The position numbers and the translations under genes are program-made. A stretch of 64,000 nt of DNA from Pontibacter anaerobius (GTDB lineage: Bacteria > Bacteroidota > Bacteroidia > Cytophagales > Hymenobacteraceae), in contig NZ_JAPFQO010000001.1 in assembly GCF_026241195.1 (NCBI RefSeq), forward strand, positions 248,001 to 312,000, written 5' to 3'. A model generated the notes under the pieces. It saw only the letters and a list, made by a program, of their open reading frames with translations, was not told the origin of the DNA and did not search any database. How positions within the stretch are numbered: position 1 is the stretch's first letter; every line of letters starts with the position of its first letter. This document shows, piece after piece, positions 9,121-17,675 of the stretch.

Positions 9121-9407
9121 TGCTTTCTTTAACATGAATCAAGCTATCCTTTCTAGCTGCTGCTGCCCCTCAGTCTTACATACCTATAGTTCCATAGTTT
9201 GCTTTGGCTCCCTCCAGCCCGGGAGGGCTCGTCTTCCCGCATCGCGCTGGGACCTTTTCCTGCCCTCGTGCCTCAGGCTGCCTCGCTCACGCTCAGCACC
9301 GGAAAAACTCCAAAGGCGCTCAACGGAAAGACTGGGAACAGTTCGATAGCCACCGCCTTTGATACGCAACTGGAACCAAGTCCCCCTTCGAAGGGGGCAG
9401 GGGGATG
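9121..9407 (+). repeat. Copy A of a ~300-bp dispersed intergenic element
   Basis: The sequence is homologous to 39861-40135 (same strand) and 57419-57725 (opposite strand). Two blocks are near-identical between copies: 9216-9249 (starting AGCCCGGGAGGGCTCG and ending ATCGCGCTG) and 9313-9336 (AGGCGCTCAACGG and onward), separated by a variable part. It ends in a CCCCCTTCGAAGGGGG palindrome. Short ORFs inside (for example 9184-9441 minus) are not genes: the same peptides recur in each copy. Confidence 0.8.
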
Positions 9408-9470
9408 TAATCGTCTGCTGATATGGACAGCAGCTATGCAATTTTATACTTTGGCAACAGAAATTACAGA

Positions 9471-9504
9471 GTTCCCCTCCTCGGAGGGGTAGGGGTGGGT
9501 TTAC
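9471..9504 (+). repeat. Short C/G-rich repeat module
   Basis: GTTCCCCTCCTCGGAGGGG followed by TAGGGGTGGGTTTAC. Related modules lie at 40154-40184, 49453-49484 and (reverse) 57419-57454. The rest of the 9042-9611 spacer has only AAGTATA words. Confidence 0.7.
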
Positions 9505-9611
9505 GCCTGTCCGAGTAACGGCAGCAGCTATGAAGCTTATACTTTAGCAGTGGCAATTATAGCTTTCCCCTTCGGCAGAAAGGCTACCCGTAACTGCAAA
9601 CCAAAGTCGTC

Positions 9612-10244
9612 CTACGCTAAAGCTGTGGAACTGGCCTTTTCCTGCTGCTGCTGCGCTTGCTCAAAATCCTGGCGGGTGATGCCGTAGTAGCTCAGGTCCA
9701 GCAGTTCGTCAGAGTCAGCGCCGCGGTAGTCGCAGCGCAGTACGCCCTCTTTCACAAACCCGGAGCTTTCGGCCAGTGAGCCGTAGCTTTCGTTGGCGTT
9801 GGTGCAGCGCAAGTATACTTTGTTCATCCCCAGCGGGCCAAATGCAAACCGGATCACCTCCTCCAGCGCCTCCTGTGCCAGCTGCCTGGTAGCGGGCCAG
9901 GCGGTAAAGTATAAACCAAGCTCAGCCTTGGGTATAGAGCGGTCCAGGTTCTTCAGGGCAATGTCGCCGATGTAGTGGTTATCTTCTTTCTGCCAAACGC
10001 CAAAATCGAAGATGCGGCGGTTCTCCCAATCGGTGCGAAGCTGCTGTACCTGCATGCGGGCGTCATCTAAAACACGTACGCGGGCCATGCGGCCAGAGAA
10101 GGCCGGGCTGAGGTGGCCCATGTTCTCCTGCAGCAGGCGCATAAAATCCCGTTCGTCTCCTTCCTGGTAAGGGCGCAGGTGCAGGTGGCGTGTCTCTAAC
10201 TGTTCATCAAAGGCCTCAGAGGTTGTGTTGTATAAATAGCTCAT
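9612..10244 (-). CDS. GNAT-family N-acetyltransferase (RimJ/RimL type)
   Basis: About 210 residues from the ATG at 10244 (MSYLYNTTSEAF); a longer frame to 10283 adds 13 unlikely residues. It begins with TRHLHLRPYQEGDERDFMRLL, the usual opening of the RimJ/RimL acetyltransferase_3 group. IGDIALKNLDRSIPKAELGLYFTAW is beta strands 2-4, QLAQEALEEVIRFAFGPLGMNKVYLRC covers the acetyl-CoA-binding helix and following strand, and NESYGSLAESSGFVKEGVLR is the C-terminal part. By family it transfers acetyl from acetyl-CoA to an N-terminal amine of a protein or a small molecule; the substrate is not predictable. A C-terminal Gln-rich tail (QAQQQQEK) is not part of the domain. Confidence 0.88.
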   Translation of the reverse strand: MSYLYNTTSEAFDEQLETRHLHLRPYQEGDERDFMRLLQENMGHLSPAFSGRMARVRVLDDARMQVQQLRTDWENRRIFDFGVWQKEDNHYIGDIALKNLDRSIPKAELGLYFTAWPATRQLAQEALEEVIRFAFGPLGMNKVYLRCTNANESYGSLAESSGFVKEGVLRCDYRGADSDELLDLSYYGITRQDFEQAQQQQEKASSTALA

Positions 10245-10399
10245 GTAAATTAATATAAAAGTGTGGTGCCTTTGTTCTGTCATACGCTAACAAATGCAAA
10301 ACGTGCAGTTACTTGGGAAAGTTTATCCTTCACTAACTGTAGCTGTACTTCTGCCGTTATAAAGTATAAATAAATGATCAGTAACTTAATCTAAATCAA

Positions 10400-11263
10400 A
10401 TGGGAAACAGACTAAAAGGAAAAGTAGCCATCGTGACAGGTGGTGGTGCGGGCATAGGCGAGGCCATCAGTAAAAAGTTCGCCAAAGAAGGGGCTATGGT
10501 GGTGGTAGCAGGTTTTCCGGAGGACCCGGTGGAGGAAGTAGCCAAAGAGATAGAGGAGGAGGGAGGCACAGCCATACCTTTCACCGCAGACCTGTCCTTG
10601 CTGGCCAATGCTGAAAGTTGTGTGCAGCTGGCAGTGAAGCAGTACGGCAAACTCGATATCCTGATAAACAATGCCGGAACGTTTCCGGAAGTAAACCTGC
10701 TTTCAGATTTCTCGGAAGAGGCGTTTGATTACCTGCTCAAGAACAACATCCGGACGGCTTTTGCAATGAGTAAGGCGGCGCTGCCGGAGCTGCAGAAAAC
10801 AAAGGGTAACATAGTATGCGCCGGCTCGGAGTCAGGGGCGCTGGGCATTGCGCAGAACGCACCGTATGGCGGCACAAAAGGCTTTATGCATGCTTTTGCC
10901 AAAGGCCTGGCAGCAGAACAGGCGCAGAAGGGCGTACGCTGCAACATAGTGGCCCCCGGACCCATAGACACCGGCTGGACGCACAAGGACACCGGGCCGA
11001 TGGATAAGCAGATGGAGCAGATGGTGACGCAGGGTACGCTTATGGGCCGCAGGGGTACGCCAGAGGAGGTTGCCAATGTGTACCTGTTCCTGGCTTCGGA
11101 TGAGGCTTCTTATGTAACCGGGGCTATCTTCCCGGTAGATGGCGGTACACTCATCGCCAAAGGCCCTGCCGGCGACCAGGCAGCCCAAAGTATGAAAGTG
11201 CAGCCCGATGGCCAGCTAAAGCTGAAACACTCCAAAGAGAGCCATACTTCTATCAGAAAGTAA
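10400..11263 (+). CDS. Short-chain dehydrogenase/reductase (SDR)
   Basis: A 287-residue classical SDR. The cofactor loop TGGGAGIG is near residues 15-22, NNAG near 92-95, the catalytic Ser in GSES, and the active-site YGGTK (YxxxK) near 158-162. PGPIDTGWT follows, and VTGAIFPVDGG marks the end of the domain. A hydrophilic tail of about 35 residues (ending KHSKESHTSIRK) extends past the usual SDR end. It is an NAD(P)H-dependent oxidoreductase of unknown substrate. It is divergent from the GNAT gene and ends at a strong bidirectional terminator. Confidence 0.92.
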   Translation: MGNRLKGKVAIVTGGGAGIGEAISKKFAKEGAMVVVAGFPEDPVEEVAKEIEEEGGTAIPFTADLSLLANAESCVQLAVKQYGKLDILINNAGTFPEVNLLSDFSEEAFDYLLKNNIRTAFAMSKAALPELQKTKGNIVCAGSESGALGIAQNAPYGGTKGFMHAFAKGLAAEQAQKGVRCNIVAPGPIDTGWTHKDTGPMDKQMEQMVTQGTLMGRRGTPEEVANVYLFLASDEASYVTGAIFPVDGGTLIAKGPAGDQAAQSMKVQPDGQLKLKHSKESHTSIRK

Positions 11264-11282
11264 AACAAGAAAACCTGTAAAG

Positions 11283-11325
11283 GCAGAAAGCCACTCCCAT
11301 ACTTTAGGAGTGGCTTTCTGCTTTT
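11283..11325. terminator. Bidirectional terminator between convergent genes
   Basis: GCAGAAAGCCACTCC (11283-11297) and GGAGTGGCTTTCTGC (11307-11321) form a 15-bp perfect stem with a 9-base loop that itself contains TACTTT, then TTTT. It serves the SDR gene. Confidence 0.9.
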
Positions 11326-11339
11326 ATACTTTATACTTG

Positions 11340-11768
11340 CTACGCGTTCAGGTACGGGTAGTTAAAGTGCTTCGGGCTGTGCAGGTTCTGCTGGATCATC
11401 ATCACCTCCAGGGTATGGGCGGTCTCCTTAAAGAACTCCAGGCGGCGGTACAGCATCTCTTTCTGCAGCACGGTGCCGGTGGCGGTTCTCATATAGGCTT
11501 TCTTGTCCTCCAGTACGCGGTGCATCACCTCGTTCACCTGCGTTTCGTTCTGGGCATACCACTGCTGAAAGTCAAATAGGCGGGCCGCACCGGGTGTAGA
11601 CGATTTAAAATCCAGGCCGTGCAGGCGCACCACGTCTGCCAGCAGGTCTACCTCCAGCGGAATAGACGTGTTGTAAGGCATCGAGCGTACTTCCAGTTTG
11701 CTGTTCAGCGCGCTTACGATGCGGGCCAGGTTATCTTTAAAGCGAAGGAATAAAGCTGCCGCTTCCAT
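11340..11768 (-). CDS. Hypothetical helical protein
   Basis: A 142-residue, mostly helical and soluble protein without signal peptide. The middle, from EVDLLADVVRLHGLDF to FDFQQWYAQNETQVNEVMHRVLEDKK, is amphipathic. I do not recognise a family. It has an ATG start, base composition like its neighbours, and shares a bidirectional terminator with the convergent SDR gene, which supports a real gene. A regulatory or structural role cannot be told from sequence. Confidence 0.65.
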   Translation of the reverse strand: MEAAALFLRFKDNLARIVSALNSKLEVRSMPYNTSIPLEVDLLADVVRLHGLDFKSSTPGAARLFDFQQWYAQNETQVNEVMHRVLEDKKAYMRTATGTVLQKEMLYRRLEFFKETAHTLEVMMIQQNLHSPKHFNYPYLNA

Positions 11769-11884
11769 AAGTCTTTAAGGTAATGTTGATAAAAAAGTAT
11801 GGGCGCAAAATTACACCAATCTGAGTGAATTGCAATTATTAGAATTTTGAATGGATGAATGAGCGATTGAAAGGACGTTTTCCA

Positions 11885-11960
11885 TGTCATCCTGGAAGGA
11901 TCTTGTTGGCGAGTCACGGCTGCTTCTATACACCGCAGCCAAGATCTTTATAAGATGACA
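11885..11960. repeat. 76-bp imperfect inverted repeat, copy 1
   Basis: The left arm TGTCATCCTGGAAGGATCTT faces a right arm ending in AAGATGACA. The same design recurs at 49514-49590. It fills the spacer between two minus-strand genes and holds no ORF. Confidence 0.7.
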
Positions 11961-12001
11961 GAAGCGGGAGAATATACCCATTTCCTTATTGAGGAATTAA
12001 T

Positions 12002-12967
12002 CTACAGCAGCTCCCGAATCAGTTGTTCTTCGGTAACGCCCTCGGCCTCGGCTTTGAAGTTGCGCACGATGCGGTGGCGAAGTATAGGCAGGGCCACTTC
12101 CTGCACGTCCTCAATATCAGGGCTATACTTGCCGTTGAGGATGGCGTTGCACTTGGCACCCACTATCAGGTGCTGCGAGGCTCTCGGGCCTGCTCCCCAC
12201 TCCAAAAACTGGTTGGCCTGCTTAGAAGCCATCGGCATGTTAGGGCGAGTCTGGTGCACCAACTTTACGGCATACTCCACCACGTTATCAGTTACCGGCA
12301 CGCGGCGCACCAATTGCTGAAAGGCGAGTATATCGTCGGCATGTAGTATCCTGCGAAGTTGGTTCACGGCGGCGCCTGTGGTGTTCTTCACAATCTGCAA
12401 CTCTGACTCGTAGCTCGGATAGCCCAGTGTGATGTTGAACATGAAGCGGTCTAGCTGCGCCTCTGGCAAAGGGTAGGTGCCTTCCTGCTCAATCGGGTTT
12501 TGGGTGGCCAGTACAAAGAATGGCTCCGGCAGGCTATACCTGTGGCCGGCCACGGTAACCGCGTGCTCCTGCATGGCCTCCAGTAAGGCGGCCTGCGTTT
12601 TGGGCGGTGTGCGGTTAATCTCGTCGGCAAGTACAATGTTGGCGAAGATAGGTCCCGTCACGAACCGGAAGTTGCGGTCCTTATCCAAGGTTTCGGCACC
12701 AACAATATCAGAGGGCATCAGGTCGGGCGTGAACTGCACCCGGTTAAAGCTCATGTCGAGCGTGGAGGCGATGGTTTGGATGAGGAGCGTTTTGGCGAGC
12801 CCCGGCACCCCCACCAGCAGGCAGTGCCCCTGACAAAAAACAGCTGTAAGTACCAGTCTTACTACTTCGTCCTGCCCCACGATCACTTTCGATATTTCTG
12901 AAGTGAGCTCCCGGTAGGAGTTGTGCAGGGCGTCGGCTGCTTCTTTGTCAGAGGTGAACTGCGTCAT
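12002..12967 (-). CDS. MoxR-family AAA+ ATPase
   Basis: A 321-residue protein of typical MoxR length. The Walker A GVPGLAKT is near residues 54-61, Walker B VLADEINRTPPKTQAALLEAMQE near 112-134, and sensor 1 ATQNPIEQEGTYPLPEAQLDRF follows near 153-174. The C-terminal lid domain starts after FNITLGYP. MoxR proteins act as chaperone-like ATPases that mature von Willebrand-domain partners. In Bacteroidota they are usually next to DUF58 and Bat genes, but here it follows two periplasmic prolyl isomerases by seven bases. A BatD homologue lies 20 kb away at 32997. Confidence 0.95.
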   Translation of the reverse strand: MTQFTSDKEAADALHNSYRELTSEISKVIVGQDEVVRLVLTAVFCQGHCLLVGVPGLAKTLLIQTIASTLDMSFNRVQFTPDLMPSDIVGAETLDKDRNFRFVTGPIFANIVLADEINRTPPKTQAALLEAMQEHAVTVAGHRYSLPEPFFVLATQNPIEQEGTYPLPEAQLDRFMFNITLGYPSYESELQIVKNTTGAAVNQLRRILHADDILAFQQLVRRVPVTDNVVEYAVKLVHQTRPNMPMASKQANQFLEWGAGPRASQHLIVGAKCNAILNGKYSPDIEDVQEVALPILRHRIVRNFKAEAEGVTEEQLIRELL

Positions 12968-12974
12968 ACTTGGT

Positions 12975-14342
12975 TTATTGCGTTAGTTGCTGGAGCCCAC
13001 TGCAATCCTGGTACTCCGGGTCTACTTCTATGTATACCGTGCTGATGTTCTTCTTGAACCACTCATTTACGGCTTTGCTGCGTTTTTGTGCCAGCGCCGC
13101 GTTGGCTATTTTCTGGTAATCGTCAGTCAGGTTGGCCATGTGCGGCTTAGACTTCGATTTCAGGTAGATGATGCGTGTGGCCTCTTTCCCATCAGGCGTT
13201 GTAAAGGTTACCGGCTTGGAAATCTCACCCACCTCCATGGTGTCTATGACAAAGAAGATGGCTGGGTCCACCTGATCCATTGGGGTATAAGTGAAGCCCG
13301 TGGCGCGGCTCGTTATCATACCGCCGTTGTCTTTGGTGTTGGTATCGTCCGAGTACTCTTTTGCGGCCTGTGCAAAGGTAAGGCTGTCGCTCATGATCAG
13401 GTTGCGCACACTGTCCAGTTCGGCTGCGGATGCGGCAATGTCTACCGTAGCGGTGGCCGGCTTTATTAGAATGTGGCGCGTGTTGAACTCCTGTCCGCGG
13501 CGTTCGATCAGCTGGATCAGGTGGAAACCGAACTGCGACTCGACCACGTTCGAGATGCCTCCAGGCTCCAGGCGTAAGGCAGCTGCCTCATACTCTGGCA
13601 CCAGCTCCTTTTTCTTGAAGAAACCGAGTACGCCACCGTCCTGGGCAGAGCCCGGGTCCTGGGAGTACTGCCTGGCCAGCGTGGCGAAATCCTCACCGGC
13701 AAGTATACGCTCGCGCAGCTTCTCCAGTTTCTGGCGCGCCTCCTGCTTTTGGTCGCGGCCAATTTCTGCGTAGTTCACAATCTGGCCAATTTCCACTTCG
13801 GTAGAGAAGTATGGGAGGCTATCTTTCGGGATGTTGTTGAAGTATTTTTTGATCTCCTTCGGGGTAACGGATACTTTGCTCGTGATCTCACGCTGCATTT
13901 TCTCCATTACCAGCTGCTGGCGCACTGTTTTACGCAGTTCGTCCTTCAACTGCTTCAGGCTTTTGTTGTAGTACTGCTCCAGACGCTCGGTGCCGCCCAC
14001 CTGGCTGGCCAGGTAGTTAATGCGCTCGTTCAGCTCACTGGTCACCATGCCATCCTCAACCACTACGGAGTCAATTTCGGCGCGGGCAAGCAGCAGTTTG
14101 TCCTGTAGCAGGGACGTAAATATCTGGCACTTCAGGTCCTCGCTGGGTTTCTGCTTAGACTGGGCAAGGTACTGCAGGTAGCCAAACTCCAGGTCGGAGC
14201 GAAGGATTACCTGGTTATCTACCTTTGCGATAATACCATCCACCTGGTATTGCACAGGTGCCTGAGCATTAGCCGGGGCAGACGTTACGATGAGGCATAG
14301 TGCCGCAAAGGCCGACAGGGCAAGTTGATGAATCTTTTTCAA
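12975..14342 (-). CDS. SurA-like periplasmic peptidylprolyl isomerase
   Basis: 455 residues with a TTG start at 14342. The signal peptide MKKIHQLALSAFAALCLIVT begins exactly there and is cut after PANA. It has the SurA layout: an N-terminal SurA_N helical region (VDGIIAKVDNQVILRSDL), then two PpiC/parvulin domains at about 175-275 (containing DPGSAQDGGVLGFFKKKELVPEY) and 285-390 (containing SDDTNTKDNGGMI). It should help outer-membrane proteins fold in the periplasm. The preceding gene on this strand encodes another PpiC protein, so the pair forms a folding operon with MoxR downstream. A TTG start may keep expression low. Confidence 0.93.
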   Translation of the reverse strand: MKKIHQLALSAFAALCLIVTSAPANAQAPVQYQVDGIIAKVDNQVILRSDLEFGYLQYLAQSKQKPSEDLKCQIFTSLLQDKLLLARAEIDSVVVEDGMVTSELNERINYLASQVGGTERLEQYYNKSLKQLKDELRKTVRQQLVMEKMQREITSKVSVTPKEIKKYFNNIPKDSLPYFSTEVEIGQIVNYAEIGRDQKQEARQKLEKLRERILAGEDFATLARQYSQDPGSAQDGGVLGFFKKKELVPEYEAAALRLEPGGISNVVESQFGFHLIQLIERRGQEFNTRHILIKPATATVDIAASAAELDSVRNLIMSDSLTFAQAAKEYSDDTNTKDNGGMITSRATGFTYTPMDQVDPAIFFVIDTMEVGEISKPVTFTTPDGKEATRIIYLKSKSKPHMANLTDDYQKIANAALAQKRSKAVNEWFKKNISTVYIEVDPEYQDCSGLQQLTQ

Positions 14343-14443
14343 GGGATCTATCTTAATTTATACTTGTGCTGGAAATTAACGCACAAGTTACTTCTTTATT
14401 CTGAAATACCCGAAAAGCGGGGCAAATTCGGCAAGGTTTCGTG

Positions 14444-16744
14444 CTACTTGCGCACCAGCTTCTCTACCTCGTTTTCCTTCACCTCAACAGGGTACTTGTT
14501 GCGCAACTCCTGTACCCACTGCTCTTCCAGGAACGTCTGGTAGTCTGATATAACTGGCCCGCGCACCTCGTTCAGCTCCTTGTAGGCCGGCTCCAGCACA
14601 TCTTTTATGATGATGAGGTACTCACGGCCATTCTGCTGTGCGGTATAGGTGCCTGCCTTCCACTCCACGGCATCCAGGGCTTTGTTCTCGCCGCGCTGGA
14701 ATTTCTTCTCCGTAATCTGCACGGCCAGCGGGTTATCCTTGTTCAGGCTTTCGGCCAGGGCGCCCAACTCCGAAGTATAAAGCGCGAAAGAGGCGCGGCG
14801 GTTGCGGCGGCGACCTGTTTCGGTGTTGTCGGGGCCGGCTTGTTTGCTTTTGCCCAGGCTGTTAGTGCTTAGCTGCGCCGTTGGCACGCCTTGCTGCTGC
14901 AAGTATACTTTGACGGCTTCGGCACGGGCCTCGGCTACTTTGGTGTTTTCGCGGGCCTCGGTGTGGCCGTTAATTTCCAGCGTCAGGGTTTCATTCTGCT
15001 GCAGCATCTCTGCCAGCTCCTCAAGTTTGGCCTTATCGGCAGCGCTCAGTTCGGCTTTGTTCTGCTCAAACTGCGCATCGGTTAGCTTGGCAAACGATAC
15101 CGGGTAGCGGCGCTTGTCCAGTTGCTTCTGGGCCTGCTGCAGCAGCTGCTTATCGGCTGCGCTAATCACGATGGCATCGGCGCGCTCGCCCCACTTATAC
15201 TTCTCGCGGTTCTGGTTGAAGTAAGTGCGCAGGCCGGTAGTGTCCTCAATGGCTTTGCTCCATACTTTCTCATCCATCAACTGGAACAGCAGGATGCCGT
15301 CGTGGTACTCCTGTACCAGCATTCTGTAGTCAGTGTACTTGTTTTCGAGGTTGTTGCGCTCGTACTCCAGCAGGCTCTGCTCCGCATAGTTGTCATAGAG
15401 CAGATTCATGGCGTGTGCGGCGCTGCCAGTTGTGCGCGGACGTTGCTGCTCCTGCACATAAGTATAAAAGTCGCCCACAGTATATTTCTTGCCCTGGATA
15501 GAGAACAGCGTCTGCTTCAGCAGCTTGTCTTCCTCGTTGTAGGTCCAGTTGGCCTGTAGCAGCTCATCGGTGGCCTTGGCCAGCGCGGCAGCCTTTGCAT
15601 CGGCGTTTTCCGTAAAGTTGTTCTCCTGGCGGATGCGCTTCAGGAAAGCGGTTTTGTTCAGTTCTGCCCGGGAGTCTTTGGCTATCTTGTTGCGCAGGTG
15701 CTGCTCCATTTCCTCGTAAGGTGGCAGGCTGCGCTTCTCTATCAGTTTAATTATGTGCCAGCCGTACGGCGTGTACACAGGCTTGGAGATCTCCCCAGGC
15801 TTCTGTAGCCCGAAGGTGGCCTCCTCAAAAGACGGGATCATGCGGCCTGTGCCGAACCATGGTAACTCACCGCCGTTGCTGGCGGTGTTGGCATCTTCTG
15901 AGAACTCAGCGGCCAGTTTTCCCCAGTTCTCGCCTTTCTGCAGGCGGCGGTAGATGGCCTCTGCACGCTGCTTGGCTGCCAGCGAGTCGGCGGCAGGGGC
16001 ATCTGGTGTAGAGCGTACCATAATATGAGCTACTTTAGCCTCGCCACGCGCCTCACGCTTGTCATTTACCTTTATCAGATGGTAGCCGAAGCGGGTGCGC
16101 ACCGGCATCGATACGTCTCCTACGGCTGTTTTATAGGCGGCGTCCTCAAACGGGTATACCATCTGCAGGGCCGTAAAGTAACCGAGCTCGCCTTTGTTGT
16201 CGGCGGCGGAGGGGTCTTGTGAGTTTTCCTGTGCCAGTTTACCGAAATTCTCGCCTTTCTGCACGCGCTGGCGTAGTTCCATCGCCCGGTTGTAGGCCGC
16301 CAATGTATCTTCTGGCGCTGCTTCCGGGGCCAACGTGATGAGTATGTGCGAGGCGTTCACCTCCTGCTTCATCCGCTCATAGGCCTCCTTCACCAGCTGG
16401 TCGGTCACGCTCTTCTCCGTGAGGTAGGGTTGGGCGAGTTGCTCCTTGTATCCCTCCAGTTCCCGCTTAAATGCCATGGTGGTATCCAGGCCGCGTTTCT
16501 CGGCCTCTATTACCTTCAGTTTAAAGTTGGTGTAGAGGTTCAGGTAGTCGCTAACGCTCTCGCGGGTGTAGGCATCTTCGTTGCCGCCGTTGTTCTTCTC
16601 GTACACATAGCGGAACTCGGAAGTTGAAATAGGCTGGGAGCCGAGCGTAGCGATTGAGGGTTCTTTACTGTCGTTCTTCTTGGAGGCGGTGCAGCCGGCA
16701 ATGGCCAGGGCTGCTACCGCAACCAGTAGGTGGTTGCTGCGCAT
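14444..16744 (-). CDS. Lipoprotein peptidylprolyl isomerase with two PpiC domains and an OmpA-like domain
   Basis: 766 residues from the ATG at 16744 (MRSNHLLVAVAALAIAGC). The lipobox LAIAGC makes it a lipoprotein; an upstream TTG at 16762 is less likely. An N-terminal helical part is followed by PpiC 1 (NASHILITLAPEA, to about residue 230) and PpiC 2 (AKVAHIMVRSTPDAP, to about 340). Near residues 555-660 is an OmpA-C-like domain: LTLEINGHTEARENTKVAEARAE and the closing ETGRRRNRRASF resemble the peptidoglycan-binding fold. A tail beyond it looks like the end of the isomerase chain. The fusion would anchor a folding catalyst at the membrane and cell wall. It lies 101 bases upstream of the SurA-like gene on the same strand. 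Confidence 0.88.
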   Translation of the reverse strand: MRSNHLLVAVAALAIAGCTASKKNDSKEPSIATLGSQPISTSEFRYVYEKNNGGNEDAYTRESVSDYLNLYTNFKLKVIEAEKRGLDTTMAFKRELEGYKEQLAQPYLTEKSVTDQLVKEAYERMKQEVNASHILITLAPEAAPEDTLAAYNRAMELRQRVQKGENFGKLAQENSQDPSAADNKGELGYFTALQMVYPFEDAAYKTAVGDVSMPVRTRFGYHLIKVNDKREARGEAKVAHIMVRSTPDAPAADSLAAKQRAEAIYRRLQKGENWGKLAAEFSEDANTASNGGELPWFGTGRMIPSFEEATFGLQKPGEISKPVYTPYGWHIIKLIEKRSLPPYEEMEQHLRNKIAKDSRAELNKTAFLKRIRQENNFTENADAKAAALAKATDELLQANWTYNEEDKLLKQTLFSIQGKKYTVGDFYTYVQEQQRPRTTGSAAHAMNLLYDNYAEQSLLEYERNNLENKYTDYRMLVQEYHDGILLFQLMDEKVWSKAIEDTTGLRTYFNQNREKYKWGERADAIVISAADKQLLQQAQKQLDKRRYPVSFAKLTDAQFEQNKAELSAADKAKLEELAEMLQQNETLTLEINGHTEARENTKVAEARAEAVKVYLQQQGVPTAQLSTNSLGKSKQAGPDNTETGRRRNRRASFALYTSELGALAESLNKDNPLAVQITEKKFQRGENKALDAVEWKAGTYTAQQNGREYLIIIKDVLEPAYKELNEVRGPVISDYQTFLEEQWVQELRNKYPVEVKENEVEKLVRK

Positions 16745-16913
16745 AGGTTGATTCAAAATCAAGATTATGTTTGTCGCTGATCAGGAAGATCAGGGTATGC
16801 AATTTTAGCTAATTTTTTTGACAGATAAATCAAAAACTATAAGCATAAAACAATTGCACGGGCATTTGTTCCCGGATAACGGAATAACAGGCAGCTAAAG
16901 TATGTAAGTGGCT

Positions 16914-17324
16914 TTATTTGATTTTCTTGTAAAGCAGGCAGATGTTCTGGGAACCCTCCGTAAGAAACTCCACTTTATCCATGATGCGGTTAACCAGCGC
17001 TATGCCCACGCCGCCCTTTTTACCCATCCGGATATGCTCCTGTATGTTGGGCTCTTTGTAGTTGTTGGACTCAAAGGCCGCCCCCTGGTCCGCGATCTCA
17101 AACTTTACCTGGTCCTTCAGGGTCTGTATTTTCAGGGTGAGGTATTTGGTGGGGTCCTCGTGGTTAGCGTGTATGATGAGGTTGGCGCATATCTCATCCA
17201 CGGCCAATACGATCTGGTTCATGAGGATATCCGAAAGCGCGAGTGCCTTCAGATACTCCGTCACAAAGTCCCGTATCAGCTTCAGGTTTTTTTTAGTACA
17301 ATTTACCCGAATGGAGTTATTCAT
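16914..17324 (-). CDS. RsbW/SpoIIAB-like anti-sigma kinase (HATPase_c_2)
   Basis: 136 residues from the ATG at 17324; a TTG at 17330 is the other choice. It is a stand-alone GHKL ATPase domain: NQIVLAVDEICANLIIHAN holds the N box (E and N that bind Mg-ATP), FEIADQGAAFES the G1-like motif, and GVGIALVNRIMD the G2-like lid. Members phosphorylate a STAS antagonist on Ser or Thr and hold a sigma factor or other partner. The gene overlaps the STAS gene by eight bases, so they are translationally coupled. No sigma factor gene is adjacent, so the final target is unknown. Confidence 0.93.
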   Translation of the reverse strand: MNNSIRVNCTKKNLKLIRDFVTEYLKALALSDILMNQIVLAVDEICANLIIHANHEDPTKYLTLKIQTLKDQVKFEIADQGAAFESNNYKEPNIQEHIRMGKKGGVGIALVNRIMDKVEFLTEGSQNICLLYKKIK

Positions 17325-17661
17325 TTGCAATGGTTCTTGCTTCCTCGTAATCGGATACGATGGTCATGAGCAGGTCTAGACCGAGTATCTCGAACACGTT
17401 GCGTACCTTGTCCTGCATGTTGAAGAAGATAAGCTTGATCTGTGCGTCCTCGAATCGCTGCAGGTGCGAGATAAATACTCCAAGGCCCGCTGAGGAAATA
17501 TAGTTAAGCTTCTGGCAATCTACCAGAATCTTGCTGTATTTCATAATTTCCGGGTCCGATAACTCTTCGTCCAATATAACGGAGGAACTTGCATCCAGTT
17601 CACCATCCAGGGTCATGATGATGGTGTTGTCTTTAATTTCTTGTGTAATTTTCATCGGCAT
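17317..17661 (-). CDS. STAS-domain anti-anti-sigma factor
   Basis: A 114-residue single STAS domain like SpoIIAA/RsbV. The signature LNYISSAGLGVFISHL near residues 53-68 contains the serine pair (Ser57/Ser58) that the partner kinase would phosphorylate. DLLMTIVSDYEEA at the end is the last helix. The start may be the ATG at 17661 or 17655 (MKITQE). Unphosphorylated, it should bind the RsbW-like kinase and release its target. It sits between the phosphatase (14 bases upstream) and the kinase (8-base overlap), which gives a full partner-switching set. Confidence 0.93.
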   Translation of the reverse strand: MPMKITQEIKDNTIIMTLDGELDASSSVILDEELSDPEIMKYSKILVDCQKLNYISSAGLGVFISHLQRFEDAQIKLIFFNMQDKVRNVFEILGLDLLMTIVSDYEEARTIANE

Positions 17662-17675
17662 ACTTTACGGGTTAA

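Noticed and set aside
9184-9441. 85-residue minus frame in copy A, with a relative in copy B (39954-40274)
   Set aside because: The shared peptides (SLSVERL, QRDAGRRALPG) arise from the repeat blocks, not from a conserved protein.
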